DNA from: Pseudomonas baetica
Lineage (GTDB): Bacteria > Pseudomonadota > Gammaproteobacteria > Pseudomonadales > Pseudomonadaceae
Assembly: GCF_019733355.1 (NCBI RefSeq)
Contig: NZ_JAIHLQ010000001.1
Span: forward strand, 62,001 to 126,000
DNA length: 64,000 bases
Direction of reading: 5' to 3'
The translations under genes were made by a program, and so were the position numbers. Positions within the stretch are counted from its first letter, which is position 1. The number at the start of each line of letters is the position of its first letter. Shown here piece by piece: positions 44,386 through 52,703 of the stretch. The notes beneath the pieces were generated by a model that worked only from the letters and a program-made list of their open reading frames with translations, had not been told where the DNA came from and did no database searches.

Positions 44386-44829
44386 ATGGGACGTTTCATT
44401 CCTCATCCGGACGAAGTGCCGGTTGAATTAACCTTGCTCAAGCCTGAGTGTATTTCCAGACAACAGCTGCACACTATCAGCCTCGGCGGGATCGCTTGCA
44501 ATTATCACCGCGCCTGGCGCCATGGCACGGCGCTGCAAATCCGCATGCCGACGCTCAATGCCAATATCTGTTATCCCGGCTATGTGGCGTGGTGTCTGCG
44601 GCGTAAAAAGGGGTATCTGGTGGGCATCGCCTTCACCGATGAACAGGCGCTGTTCAGTGCGCGAATGGGTGAGCAAGTGTGTCAGATCGAACGCTATTGC
44701 CGAATAAACGATGCTCACGATGCCCTGCAGGATATTCAGGCGTTAGCCCTGCACTGGGTCGAGCAACATGCCGACGAGTTCTCCCACGACAGCGTTCGCA
44801 AGGCTTTCGCGCAGCCATTGCTGGATTAG
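44386..44829 (+). CDS. PilZ-domain protein
   Basis: A 147-residue protein with a beta-barrel core resembling PilZ: RFIPHPDEVPVEL near the start, then LHTISLGGIACNY in place of the D/NxSxxG motif and a hydrophobic PGYVAWCLRRKKGYLVGIAF strand. The RxxxR arginine pair of c-di-GMP binders is not clearly present, so ligand binding is uncertain. AGGGAG lies about ten bases before the ATG. Divergent from the thioredoxin-like gene. Confidence 0.8.
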   Translation: MGRFIPHPDEVPVELTLLKPECISRQQLHTISLGGIACNYHRAWRHGTALQIRMPTLNANICYPGYVAWCLRRKKGYLVGIAFTDEQALFSARMGEQVCQIERYCRINDAHDALQDIQALALHWVEQHADEFSHDSVRKAFAQPLLD

Positions 44830-44971
44830 GCTCTGTTCTAAACAGTGACTTGCCCATTGTCGAGCAGGCGTCTAACGCGCTAAGGTTCCGCTCCCCGACG
44901 CGCTTAAATCTGCTGTGCTCCGCCGCGCGGGGATCGCTGGCGGCCGGCACCCGTGACCTGACGAGTAAACG

Positions 44972-46048
44972 ATGGCTGATTTACCGATCAACGACCTAAA
45001 CGTCGCCTCTAACGAGACCCTGATCACTCCTGATCAGCTCAAGCGTGATATCCCTCTGAGCGACGCTGCCCTGCGCACCGTCACCAAGGGCCGCGAAGTC
45101 ATTCGCAACATTCTTGATGGTACCGACCACCGTCTGTTCGTAGTGATCGGCCCGTGCTCGATCCACGACATCAAGGCTGCCCACGAATACGCCGAACGCC
45201 TGAAGGTGCTGGCCGAGGAAGTCTGCGACACCTTGTACCTGGTCATGCGCGTATATTTCGAAAAGCCGCGCACCACCGTCGGCTGGAAAGGCCTGATCAA
45301 CGATCCGTATCTGGACGACTCGTTCAAGATCCAGGACGGTCTGCACATCGGTCGTCAGTTGCTGCTGGATCTGGCCGAGAAAGGCCTGCCGACTGCCACC
45401 GAAGCCCTCGACCCGATCTCCCCGCAATATCTGCAGGACCTGATCAGTTGGTCGGCTATCGGCGCGCGCACCACCGAATCCCAGACGCACCGTGAAATGG
45501 CTTCCGGCCTGTCTTCGGCCGTCGGCTTCAAGAACGGCACCGACGGCGGCCTGACTGTAGCGATCAACGCCCTGCAGTCGGTGTCCAGCCCGCATCGTTT
45601 CCTCGGAATCAACCAGGAAGGTGGCGTATCGATCGTCACCACCAAAGGCAACGCCTACGGTCATGTGGTATTGCGCGGCGGCAACGGCAAGCCGAACTAC
45701 GATTCGGTCAGCGTCGCCCTGTGCGAGCAGGCGCTGAACAAGGCCAAGATCAAGCCGAACATCATGGTCGATTGCAGCCACGCCAACTCCAACAAGGATC
45801 CGGCCCTGCAACCGCTGGTGATGGAGAACGTCGCTAACCAGATCCTCGAAGGCAACCAGTCGATTATCGGTCTGATGGTCGAGAGTCATCTGAATTGGGG
45901 CTGCCAGGCGATTCCAAAAGACCTCGCCGACCTGCAATACGGCGTGTCGATCACCGATGCCTGCATCGACTGGTCCGCCACCGAGAACACCCTGCGCAGC
46001 ATGCACGCCAAGCTCAAGGATGTGTTGCCAAAGCGCGAGCGCAGTTGA
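44972..46048 (+). CDS. Class I 3-deoxy-7-phosphoheptulonate (DAHP) synthase
   Basis: A 358-residue AroF/G/H-type DAHP synthase. Motifs include RLFVVIGPCSIHDIKAAHEYA, RVYFEKPRTTVGWKGL, SWSAIGARTTESQTHR, GFKNGTDG and MVDCSHANS. The pathway step is the same as for the class II enzyme at 30540. In pseudomonads this position, near cysB and PanE, corresponds to one of two class I isozymes; which amino acid inhibits it cannot be read from the sequence by eye. Terminator follows. Confidence 0.95.
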   Translation: MADLPINDLNVASNETLITPDQLKRDIPLSDAALRTVTKGREVIRNILDGTDHRLFVVIGPCSIHDIKAAHEYAERLKVLAEEVCDTLYLVMRVYFEKPRTTVGWKGLINDPYLDDSFKIQDGLHIGRQLLLDLAEKGLPTATEALDPISPQYLQDLISWSAIGARTTESQTHREMASGLSSAVGFKNGTDGGLTVAINALQSVSSPHRFLGINQEGGVSIVTTKGNAYGHVVLRGGNGKPNYDSVSVALCEQALNKAKIKPNIMVDCSHANSNKDPALQPLVMENVANQILEGNQSIIGLMVESHLNWGCQAIPKDLADLQYGVSITDACIDWSATENTLRSMHAKLKDVLPKRERS

Positions 46049-46065
46049 TCCGCGTTTTACAGGCA

Positions 46066-46103
46066 TAAAAAAACGCCGGGCATTCATTGCCCGGCGTTTT
46101 TGT
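46066..46103. terminator. Bidirectional terminator between DAHP synthase and the acetyltransferase
   Basis: AACGCCGGGCA-TTCAT-TGCCCGGCGTT with A run on the left and T run on the right, serving both convergent genes. Confidence 0.92.
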
Positions 46104-46112
46104 GTGTGCTGT

Positions 46113-46394
46113 TCAGATTTTCGCAGCGCGGCGCTGATGACGCTCCATGTAGCGCTCGACGTAGGAGCACGACGGAATCACCGTGTAGCCCATTTCCTCG
46201 GCGTATTGCAACGCGCTTTCCGTCAGCGCTGCGGCAATGCCACGGCCACGCAGGGCGTTGGGCACAAACGTGCGATAGATATCCAGGGTCTGTTTACCCA
46301 GATCCATATAGGTCAGGTAGGCACGATGACCGTCCACATTGGTCTCGAACTGATGACCAGCCTGGTCATGGTGGATGGACAACGCCTCGCTCAT
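46113..46394 (-). CDS. Small GNAT-like N-acetyltransferase (YjdJ family)
   Basis: A 93-residue protein of the short GNAT family (YjdJ/Gcn5-related). It opens with MSEALSIHHDQAGHQFETN and carries the acetyl-CoA loop NALRGRGIAAALTE, then PSCSYVERYMERH at the end. Acts as a monodomain acyltransferase of unknown substrate. CGAGGAG lies seven bases before the ATG. Convergent with the DAHP synthase gene. Confidence 0.92.
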   Translation of the reverse strand: MSEALSIHHDQAGHQFETNVDGHRAYLTYMDLGKQTLDIYRTFVPNALRGRGIAAALTESALQYAEEMGYTVIPSCSYVERYMERHQRRAAKI

Positions 46395-46559
46395 CACTAC
46401 TCCTCGCGGGTCTTGAATTTTGACCCCTACCTTACCGATGTTTTTCCGGCGAAGGAACATCTACGCCACCCCCGTGCCTGATGGACAACGAGAAGAGCCA
46501 CACCGATCCCACGCAACCGAGCACCTGATAAATAGTAGGCACCATTGGCAAAAATGCTC

Positions 46560-46695
46560 AAGGTACGCTCGTCATCACGCGACTTGACGGGGGAGCTCCG
46601 ATGGACGCAGGGATGGCCTGGAGAAGATATCTCCCGGGCCGCTCACCTGAACATTGCCGGATGTTGAGACTTAAGACGTGCCGCCTTTTATAAAG
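46560..46695. ncRNA. Candidate structured small RNA upstream of oprI
   Basis: A GC-rich island stands out in an otherwise AT-rich spacer. It contains a strong stem: GGCCTGGAGA pairs with TCTCC-CGGGCC around the loop AGATA (46614-46640, one bulge), and the adjacent GGGGGAGCTCC can fold further. On the minus strand a possible promoter precedes it (TTTGTC, 16-base spacer, TATAAA near 46687-46692), which suggests minus-strand transcription. No clear terminator hairpin is visible on either strand. No open frame covers it with a ribosome site. Strand and existence are uncertain. Confidence 0.35.
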
Positions 46696-46881
46696 TCACC
46701 TCAACATGGACAAAGATAAGCGAAGCAGCGCGCAAAATCGGAACAAAAGTATGGACGGATTCATCTAGACAGACTTTAGACAACTCTGCAAAAACAGCAC
46801 ATGACAACGGGAACTTTTTCTCATTGACTCGCTCAGCGCGGGGCTTGTAGCTGGATGTTTTTTATACAGGGCAGTTAAAAT

Positions 46882-46910
46882 TTGCTCGAAAAAGAATCAG
46901 CGCCTACAAT
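46882..46910 (+). promoter_or_regulatory. Strong sigma-70-type promoter of oprI
   Basis: -35 TTGCTC (46882-46887), exactly 17 bases, -10 TACAAT (46905-46910), in an A/T-rich setting with an upstream TTAAAATT stretch that could act as UP element. Transcription would start about 115 bases before the oprI ATG, giving a long stable leader, as expected of one of the most abundant transcripts of the cell. Confidence 0.75.
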
Positions 46911-47031
46911 TTTTTTTGCTTCTTGCGCTACGTCAGTTTACTTACTACAAGTAATGGGTAGTATGTACGCCGGCTATTTCCTCAATCCGAGGAGACAGCC
47001 ACTTAATTGAAAGTCCTTGAAGGGGAACACG

Positions 47032-47283
47032 ATGAACAACGTTCTGAAATTCTCTGCTCTGGCTCTGGCCGCAGTTCTGGCTACCGGTTGCAGCAGCGTA
47101 TCGAAAGAAACCGAAGCACGTCTGACCGCTACTGAAGACGCAGCTGCTCGCTCCCAGGCTCGTGCAGACGAAGCTTACCGTAAAGCTGATGAAGCTCTGG
47201 CTGCTGCTCAAAAAGCACAACAGACTGCTGACGAAGCTAACGAGCGCGCTCTGCGCATGCTCGACAAAGCTAGCCGCAAGTAA
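47032..47283 (+). CDS. oprI: Major outer-membrane lipoprotein OprI
   Basis: An 83-residue murein-type lipoprotein. Signal peptide ends in the lipobox ATGC (C20), after [16 protein letters not shown]. The mature part is a heptad coiled coil rich in alanine, glutamate and arginine ([16 protein letters not shown], then repeated ADEA units) ending LDKASRK. It forms trimers and stabilises the outer membrane. AAGGGG precedes the ATG by seven bases. Codon use is extremely biased. Strong terminator follows. Confidence 0.97.
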   Translation: MNNVLKFSALALAAVLATGCSSVSKETEARLTATEDAAARSQARADEAYRKADEALAAAQKAQQTADEANERALRMLDKASRK

Positions 47284-47303
47284 TAGTCCCTCGGGATTAT
47301 TAT

Positions 47304-47336
47304 CAAGCCGACCCATTTTTTGGGTCGGCTTTTTTA
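47304..47336 (+). terminator. Rho-independent terminator of oprI
   Basis: AAGCCGACCCA-TTTTT-TGGGTCGGCTT followed by a T run. Confidence 0.95.
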
Positions 47337-47360
47337 TTGTCGGTACTTTTGTCCTGGCCA

Positions 47361-47397
47361 TAAAAAACCCGCCGATGCCTCAAGCATCGACGGGTTC
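47361..47397 (-). terminator. Terminator of the L,D-transpeptidase gene
   Basis: AACCCGCCGATGC and GCATCGACGGGTT (one mismatch) around CTCAA. Read on the minus strand it ends in a T run, ten bases after the transpeptidase stop. Confidence 0.85.
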
Positions 47398-47407
47398 GAA
47401 TCCGACC

Positions 47408-48379
47408 TTACTGCAGCAGGTCGATCGGCGTGTTCGAAACAATCGGCGCCGACGTGTTTGGCGTACCGATTTCGGTTGGCAGACCATCCTCGGCCGCCAC
47501 CACATCACGCACCACATCCCAGTTCACGCGCAGGTTATTAGTGATGTCATCACGCTTGAGCATCGCGTTGATCACCGCTGTGTGCTTGTCGACCACCGAC
47601 GGATCGCCCTTGTCGTCGATCGGTGTGTGCGCCTCCAGGTAAACCTTGCCGCCACTGCTCCCGAACTTGTAAGCCTCATTGAGGATACGCACCGAGGTAC
47701 CGACCGGCACCATGCTGGCCATCTCGAGCACGTTATTGTTGAACATGCGGAAACAGCCGTGACTGGTACGCATGCCGATGCCGAATTTCTTGTTCGATCC
47801 GTGGATCAGATAGCCCGGCGTGCCGAGGGTGAATTTGAAAGGCCCCAGCGGGTTGTCCGGACCGGCCGGCACCACGTTTGGCAGCGGATCACCATCAGCA
47901 GCGTGTTCAGCCTTGATCGAGGCTGGAGGTGTCCAGGTCGGGTTCGGCGTCTTGGCAATGATCGATGTGTGCGCGATTGGCGAACCCCAGCCCTCACGAC
48001 CGATCCCCAGCGGGAACGTGTACACCACGTTCCGGCCTTTCGGGTAATAGTAGAGACGGTATTCGGCCAGGTTGATGACAATGCCTTCACGCGGACCCGG
48101 CGGCAGAATGAAACGGGTAGGCAGAACGATCTCGGTGCCGGCGCCGGGCAACCAGGCATCGACGCCCGGGTTGGCCGCGAGCATTTCCGAATAGCCCAGA
48201 TCGTAGGCGGTGCCCAGATCAGCGAAGGTGTCTTCGTACTTGGCTTTGATCACCTGCACCTGACCAATGATGTCTTCACCAGGCGGTGGCAGGGGAAACT
48301 CCAATGCAGCAACGGGACCGGCCACACACAGGGCGGCAAGAGACAGGCAGCGGGTGACGGCAGGAAAGCGCGGCAACAT
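47408..48379 (-). CDS. L,D-transpeptidase (YkuD) with LysM-like domain
   Basis: A 323-residue exported protein. A signal peptide (about 1-25) precedes a LysM-like segment (TFADLGTAYDLGYSEMLAANPGV) and a YkuD catalytic domain with the motif HGSNKKFGIGMRTSHGCFRM, where the cysteine is the nucleophile. It forms 3-3 crosslinks or links OprI to peptidoglycan; the neighbouring oprI gene makes the lipoprotein link attractive. AAGG lies nine bases before the ATG at 48379; upstream in-frame ATG codons (48388, 48397) are alternatives. Confidence 0.92.
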   Translation of the reverse strand: MLPRFPAVTRCLSLAALCVAGPVAALEFPLPPPGEDIIGQVQVIKAKYEDTFADLGTAYDLGYSEMLAANPGVDAWLPGAGTEIVLPTRFILPPGPREGIVINLAEYRLYYYPKGRNVVYTFPLGIGREGWGSPIAHTSIIAKTPNPTWTPPASIKAEHAADGDPLPNVVPAGPDNPLGPFKFTLGTPGYLIHGSNKKFGIGMRTSHGCFRMFNNNVLEMASMVPVGTSVRILNEAYKFGSSGGKVYLEAHTPIDDKGDPSVVDKHTAVINAMLKRDDITNNLRVNWDVVRDVVAAEDGLPTEIGTPNTSAPIVSNTPIDLLQ

Positions 48380-48514
48380 CCGGAACATCCTTCGCATGAT
48401 CAACAAGGGTATTAGAGCGCGATTGTACACCGCACCTTGGGAATTCGGGGAGCCACAAGACCTGCGGCGAGGTGGCTGGCTACCACGCCGCGGTCAACTT
48501 ATTGACTCAAGATC

Positions 48515-48808
48515 TTAGAGTTCGAAGCGCAACTCAGGCCAGATCGGCGAGGTGCCGCGCTTCTGCGACTCCAGAATCGCCCGGCACAGCGAGCACAGGC
48601 GCTGATCCTGAAACACCCGACGATCCACGCTCGACCAGCGCGGCTGCGCCGGTAGGAGGCTGCCACACAGGGTCCGATCCGCAGAGCCACCGAGTTCCAG
48701 TTGACGGGTCACCAGATGCACCCGCACTTCCTGGCAGGCGAACAGATCCAGCTGTTCGTCAGGCTCGATCAGTTGGTAGGCAAAAAGGGACCAGGCAGAA
48801 CGTGGCAT
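48515..48808 (-). CDS. Small conserved hypothetical protein with CxxC motif
   Basis: A 97-residue soluble protein. It has four cysteines, including CSLC in DQRLCSLCRAILESQKRG near the end, and FACQEVRVHLV and RTLCGSLLP earlier; the set could bind zinc or iron. No domain recognised. GGAG lies ten bases before the ATG at 48808. It sits between the L,D-transpeptidase and tesA genes on the same strand; the 57-base gap to tesA suggests cotranscription. Confidence 0.8.
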   Translation of the reverse strand: MPRSAWSLFAYQLIEPDEQLDLFACQEVRVHLVTRQLELGGSADRTLCGSLLPAQPRWSSVDRRVFQDQRLCSLCRAILESQKRGTSPIWPELRFEL

Positions 48809-48865
48809 TGGGGGCTCCGAATAAGGGGGCGCCACATTAGCCGAAAGCCTGCCGCTAGAAAAGCC

Positions 48866-49471
48866 TCATAACAACGGTTTTAGCGTAGGCCAGACATTTT
48901 CCAGCAACTTGCCCTGAGCCCCGACTGCCGGGTGCAAACCATCAGCCTGCATCAAGTCTGGATGACCGCCCACGCCGTCGAGGAAAAACGGTACCAGCGG
49001 GATCTTTTTTGCGTCGGCGAGTTTGCCGTACACATGGGCAAAAGCATCGGTGTAACGCTTGCCATAGTTGGGCGGCAGTTGCATGCCAAGCAACAGCACC
49101 TTGGCACCGCTCTGGCGGGAGCTGTCGATCATCGAGGCAAGATTTTGTTGCAATTGAATTGGCGGCATTCCGCGCAAGCCGTCATTGCCACCCAGTTCGA
49201 GGATCACCAGGTCGGGCTTATGCTCTGCAAGCAGCGCGGGCAGCCGCGCCTGGCCTCCGGCACTGGTGTCACCACTGATGGAGGCATTCACCACTTTATC
49301 GTCGAAACCCTCCTGTTTGAGCCGTTGTTCTAGCAACGACACCCATCCCAAGCGGGTATCCAGCCCGAAACCGGCGCTGATACTATCCCCAACGATCAGG
49401 ACAGTACCCGCCGCTGCGTTCTGGGCCATGCACATCAAGGCCAGGCCAGCACTCAAAAACCACACACGCAT
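48866..49471 (-). CDS. tesA: TesA: periplasmic thioesterase/lysophospholipase/arylesterase
   Basis: A 201-residue SGNH (GDSL) hydrolase with signal peptide (about 1-21). Catalytic serine in VLIVGDSISAGFGLD, oxyanion residues G and N (SISGDTSAGG; LELGGNDGLRG), and the Asp-His pair in MQADGLHPA. It hydrolyses acyl thioesters and phospholipids in the periplasm. GGAG lies six bases before the ATG at 49471. It is divergent from the ABC gene starting at 49482. Confidence 0.95.
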   Translation of the reverse strand: MRVWFLSAGLALMCMAQNAAAGTVLIVGDSISAGFGLDTRLGWVSLLEQRLKQEGFDDKVVNASISGDTSAGGQARLPALLAEHKPDLVILELGGNDGLRGMPPIQLQQNLASMIDSSRQSGAKVLLLGMQLPPNYGKRYTDAFAHVYGKLADAKKIPLVPFFLDGVGGHPDLMQADGLHPAVGAQGKLLENVWPTLKPLL

Positions 49472-49481
49472 CGGATTCTCC

Positions 49482-50165
49482 ATGGGCGCAAGCATTCTCA
49501 CCGCGAAGAACCTCAGCAAAGTGGTTCCCAGCGCGGAAGGTGAACTGACTATCCTGCACGAACTCAGCCTGGAACTGAACAAGGGCGACAGCCTGGCCAT
49601 CGTCGGCGCGTCCGGTTCCGGCAAATCCACCCTCCTCGGCCTGCTTGCCGGTCTCGATTTACCGAGCAGCGGTGAGGTCACCCTCGCCGGCCAGTGTCTG
49701 AGTAATCTCGACGAAGACCAGCGCGCACGGGTGCGTGCCGAACATGTGGGTTTCGTCTTTCAATCGTTTCAATTGCTCGACAGTCTCAACGCGCTGGAAA
49801 ACGTCATGCTGCCGCTCGAACTTGATGGCCGTAAAGACGCCCGCGAGCGCGCCACTGAACTGCTGCAACGGGTCGGCCTCGGTGAGCGTCTGACTCACTC
49901 GCCGCGCCAACTCTCCGGCGGCGAACAACAGCGCGTGGCGATTGCCCGAGCCTTTGCCGCCGAGCCTGACGTGCTGTTCGCCGACGAACCCACCGGCAAC
50001 CTCGACAGCCACACGGGCGAGCGCATCAGCGATTTGCTGTTCGAATTGAACAAGGAGCGCGGCACCACACTGGTGCTGGTGACCCACGACGAACGCCTGG
50101 CCCATCGCTGCCGGCGCCTGATCCGACTTGAAGCCGGGCTGTTGGTCGCCCCTCTGGAGCCTTGA
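49482..50165 (+). CDS. ABC transporter ATP-binding protein (YbbA/LolD type)
   Basis: A 227-residue ATPase. Walker A GASGSGKST, signature LSGGEQQRVAIARAF, Walker B VLFADEPTGNLD, and switch H in VTHDE. It pairs with the next gene's FtsX-type permease, forming a TesA-YbbA-YbbP-like unit probably acting on lipoproteins or lipids at the envelope. Its ATG lies ten bases from the tesA ATG, facing away, so both ribosome sites lie in the other gene's start region. Confidence 0.93.
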   Translation: MGASILTAKNLSKVVPSAEGELTILHELSLELNKGDSLAIVGASGSGKSTLLGLLAGLDLPSSGEVTLAGQCLSNLDEDQRARVRAEHVGFVFQSFQLLDSLNALENVMLPLELDGRKDARERATELLQRVGLGERLTHSPRQLSGGEQQRVAIARAFAAEPDVLFADEPTGNLDSHTGERISDLLFELNKERGTTLVLVTHDERLAHRCRRLIRLEAGLLVAPLEP

Positions 50166-52669
50166 TGGCACGCCTGCCGCTGCTGCGACTGTTCAGTCTC
50201 GCCATCCGTCAACTCATGCGCGATGCCCGCGCCGGGGAACTGCGGGTGTTGTTCTTCGCCTTGGTGGTTGCCGTAGCGGCAAGTACCGCCATCGGCTATT
50301 TCGGCGCCCGCCTCAATGGCGCCATGATGCTGCGCGCTACCGAGTTTCTCGGCGCCGACCTGGTACTGGAAGGCAGCTCACCGGCCCGCCTGGAACAAAT
50401 CAGGACCGGCACCGAATTACGCCTTGATCACGCGCAGGTCGTGGAATTTTCCAGTGTCATCGCGACTGACAACGGCATTCAGTTGTCGAGCATCAAAGCG
50501 GTCGACCGCGCCTATCCATTGCGCGGCGAACTGAAAAGCGCCCCGGCGCCCTTCGCCACGCAAGAGCCCGGCGGCGAACCACAGCCCGGCGAGGCCTGGG
50601 TCGAGTCACGCCTGCTGACCGCGCTGGACCTGAAGATCGGCGACAGCATCGACGTCGGCATGAAACCCCTGAAGCTCACACGGGTACTGACTTACGAACC
50701 GGACAGAGCCGGTAACTTTTATAGCCTGACGCCACGCGTGCTGATCAACCTCGACGATCTCGCCGCGACCGGCGTGGTGCAGCCCGGTAGCCGAGTGAGC
50801 TATCGCGAACTGTGGCGCGGCGAACCGCAAGCACTGGAAACCTATCGACAACTGATCAAGCCAGGGCTGGCGGCGAATCAGCGAATTGAAGATGCCCGCG
50901 ATGGCAATCGGCAGATTGGCGGCGCGCTGGGCAAGGCCGAGCGCTATCTGAACATGGCCAGTCTGGTTGCGGTGCTGCTGGCTGGCGTGGCGGTGGCGTT
51001 GTCGGCGAACCGTTTTGCCAGTCGTCGTTTCGATGCCAGTGCATTGCTGCGCTGCCTCGGCTTGTCGCGACGGGAAACCATGTTGCTGTTCAGTATTCAA
51101 CTGACGGCACTTGGGCTGTTCGCCGCCCTCAGTGGTGCGTTACTCGGTTGGCTGGCGCAACTGGGCTTGTTCGCGCTGTTGCATGATCTGCTGCCGAGTG
51201 ATGTTCCGCCAGGTGGCCTGTTTCCGGCCCTTGCCGGGATCGCGACCGGGCTGGTGGCACTGGCCGGGTTCGCTCTGCCGCCACTGGCGGCGTTGGGACG
51301 AGTGCCGCCACTGCGAGTCTTGCGCCGCGACATGCTCCCGATCCCGTCGAGCACCTGGATGGTCTATGGCGCGGCGCTCGGCGCGCTGGGCCTGATCATG
51401 TGGCGCCTGAGCCTTGATCTGTTGCTCACATTTGCCTTGCTTGGCGGTGGCGTGGTCGCCGCAATGGTGTTGGGTGGCTTGCTTTTGTTGTTGCTCAAAA
51501 GCCTGCGGCGCATGCTCGCCCGTGCTTCTTTGCCGTGGCGTCTGGGCCTGGGTCAATTGCTGCGTCATCCGCTCGCAGCAGCCGGCCAATCGCTGGCATT
51601 CGGGCTGATCCTGCTGTCCATGGCCTTGATCGCCCTGCTGCGTGGTGAACTGCTCGATACTTGGCAAAATCAACTGCCGAAAAATGCGCCCAACTATTTT
51701 GCCCTGAACATTTTGCCGGCGAACAAACAGGCCTTTACCGATCACCTGATCAACGTATCAGCGCAAGCGGCGCCACTGTATCCGGTGGTGCCAGGGCGCC
51801 TGATCAGCATCAATGGCGAAGCGGTGCAGCAGATCGTCAGCAAGGACTCTGCTGGCGACCGTGCCATTCAACGCGACTTGAGCCTGACCTGGGCCGCCGA
51901 CTTGCCGCCCGGCAATAAGCTCACCGCCGGGTCGTGGTGGACTGAACAGCCCACTGACGATGTTCCCGGGGTGTCGGTGGAAGGCAAAGTCGCCGAGAGC
52001 CTCAAGCTCAAACTCGGCGATCACATGGTGTTCAGCGTTGGCGGGGTCAATCGAGAAGCTAAGGTCACCAGCCTGCGCGAGATCAACTGGGACAATTTCC
52101 AGCCGAACTTCTTCATGATCTTCCAGCCCGGCACATTGAAGGATCTGCCGGCGACCTACCTGACCAGCTTCTATCTGGCGCCTGGACACGACCAGCAGAT
52201 CGTCGATCTGTCGCGGGCCTTCCCGGCTGTGACCATTCTTCAGGTCGAAGCCCTGCTCGAACAACTGCGCAGCATCCTTGCTCAGGTCACGCTGGCTGTG
52301 GAGTACGTGTTGTTGTTTGTGTTAGCTGCGGGAATGGCGGTGCTGTTTTCCGGGTTGCAGGCAACGCTGGATGAGCGTATTCGCCAAGGTGCATTGCTGC
52401 GAGCACTGGGCGCGGAGCGGCAGTTGCTGATCAAGGCACGTCGCATTGAGTTCGGTTTGCTCGGCGCGGTCAGCGGACTGCTCGCGGCCATTGGTTCGGA
52501 AGCGGTGAGCCTGGTGCTGTATCGCTACGCCTTCGATCTGCCGTGGCATCCGCACCCATGGCTGCTGGTGCTGCCGCTGATTGGCGCGGCGCTGATCGGG
52601 GGCGCGGGCGTATTCGGTACACGTCGGGCACTCAACGCAAGTCCGCTGACAGTGTTGCGCGAGGGTTGA
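50165..52669 (+). CDS. FtsX-family ABC permease (YbbP type)
   Basis: An 834-residue membrane protein with the two-module FtsX/MacB layout. One N-terminal helix, a large periplasmic domain (about 45-255), a cluster of helices (about 260-500), a second periplasmic domain (about 505-690), and a final group of helices. Two FtsX blocks are clear: SLVAVLLAGVAVALSANRF and VLLFVLAAGMAVLFSGLQA. ATG overlaps the stop of the ATPase gene (TGATG). The long size and position match YbbP. Substrate unknown. Confidence 0.92.
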   Translation: MARLPLLRLFSLAIRQLMRDARAGELRVLFFALVVAVAASTAIGYFGARLNGAMMLRATEFLGADLVLEGSSPARLEQIRTGTELRLDHAQVVEFSSVIATDNGIQLSSIKAVDRAYPLRGELKSAPAPFATQEPGGEPQPGEAWVESRLLTALDLKIGDSIDVGMKPLKLTRVLTYEPDRAGNFYSLTPRVLINLDDLAATGVVQPGSRVSYRELWRGEPQALETYRQLIKPGLAANQRIEDARDGNRQIGGALGKAERYLNMASLVAVLLAGVAVALSANRFASRRFDASALLRCLGLSRRETMLLFSIQLTALGLFAALSGALLGWLAQLGLFALLHDLLPSDVPPGGLFPALAGIATGLVALAGFALPPLAALGRVPPLRVLRRDMLPIPSSTWMVYGAALGALGLIMWRLSLDLLLTFALLGGGVVAAMVLGGLLLLLLKSLRRMLARASLPWRLGLGQLLRHPLAAAGQSLAFGLILLSMALIALLRGELLDTWQNQLPKNAPNYFALNILPANKQAFTDHLINVSAQAAPLYPVVPGRLISINGEAVQQIVSKDSAGDRAIQRDLSLTWAADLPPGNKLTAGSWWTEQPTDDVPGVSVEGKVAESLKLKLGDHMVFSVGGVNREAKVTSLREINWDNFQPNFFMIFQPGTLKDLPATYLTSFYLAPGHDQQIVDLSRAFPAVTILQVEALLEQLRSILAQVTLAVEYVLLFVLAAGMAVLFSGLQATLDERIRQGALLRALGAERQLLIKARRIEFGLLGAVSGLLAAIGSEAVSLVLYRYAFDLPWHPHPWLLVLPLIGAALIGGAGVFGTRRALNASPLTVLREG

Positions 52670-52703
52670 TAGACTCCAGCCGTCTAACTCACAAGAAGCT
52701 GCC

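Larger units (their letters stand above)
46395..47031. other. Long intergenic region before oprI
   Basis: About 640 bases without a protein gene. The left part up to about 46530 shows nothing clear. A GC-rich, structured stretch at about 46560-46690 is listed as a candidate RNA. From about 46700 to 47000 the sequence is AT-rich and contains the oprI promoter and a long leader. Confidence 0.6.

Noticed and set aside
44996..46087. A 363-residue minus-strand open frame antisense to the class I DAHP synthase
   Set aside because: It mirrors a well-conserved gene and runs through its terminator; shadow only.
46540..46570. Sigma-54-like TTGGCA...TGC sequence before the candidate RNA
   Set aside because: The GG to GC distance is three bases short of the consensus.
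47162..48415. A 417-residue plus-strand open frame crossing oprI's end, two terminators and the L,D-transpeptidase
   Set aside because: It crosses strong terminators and is antisense to a clear YkuD protein.
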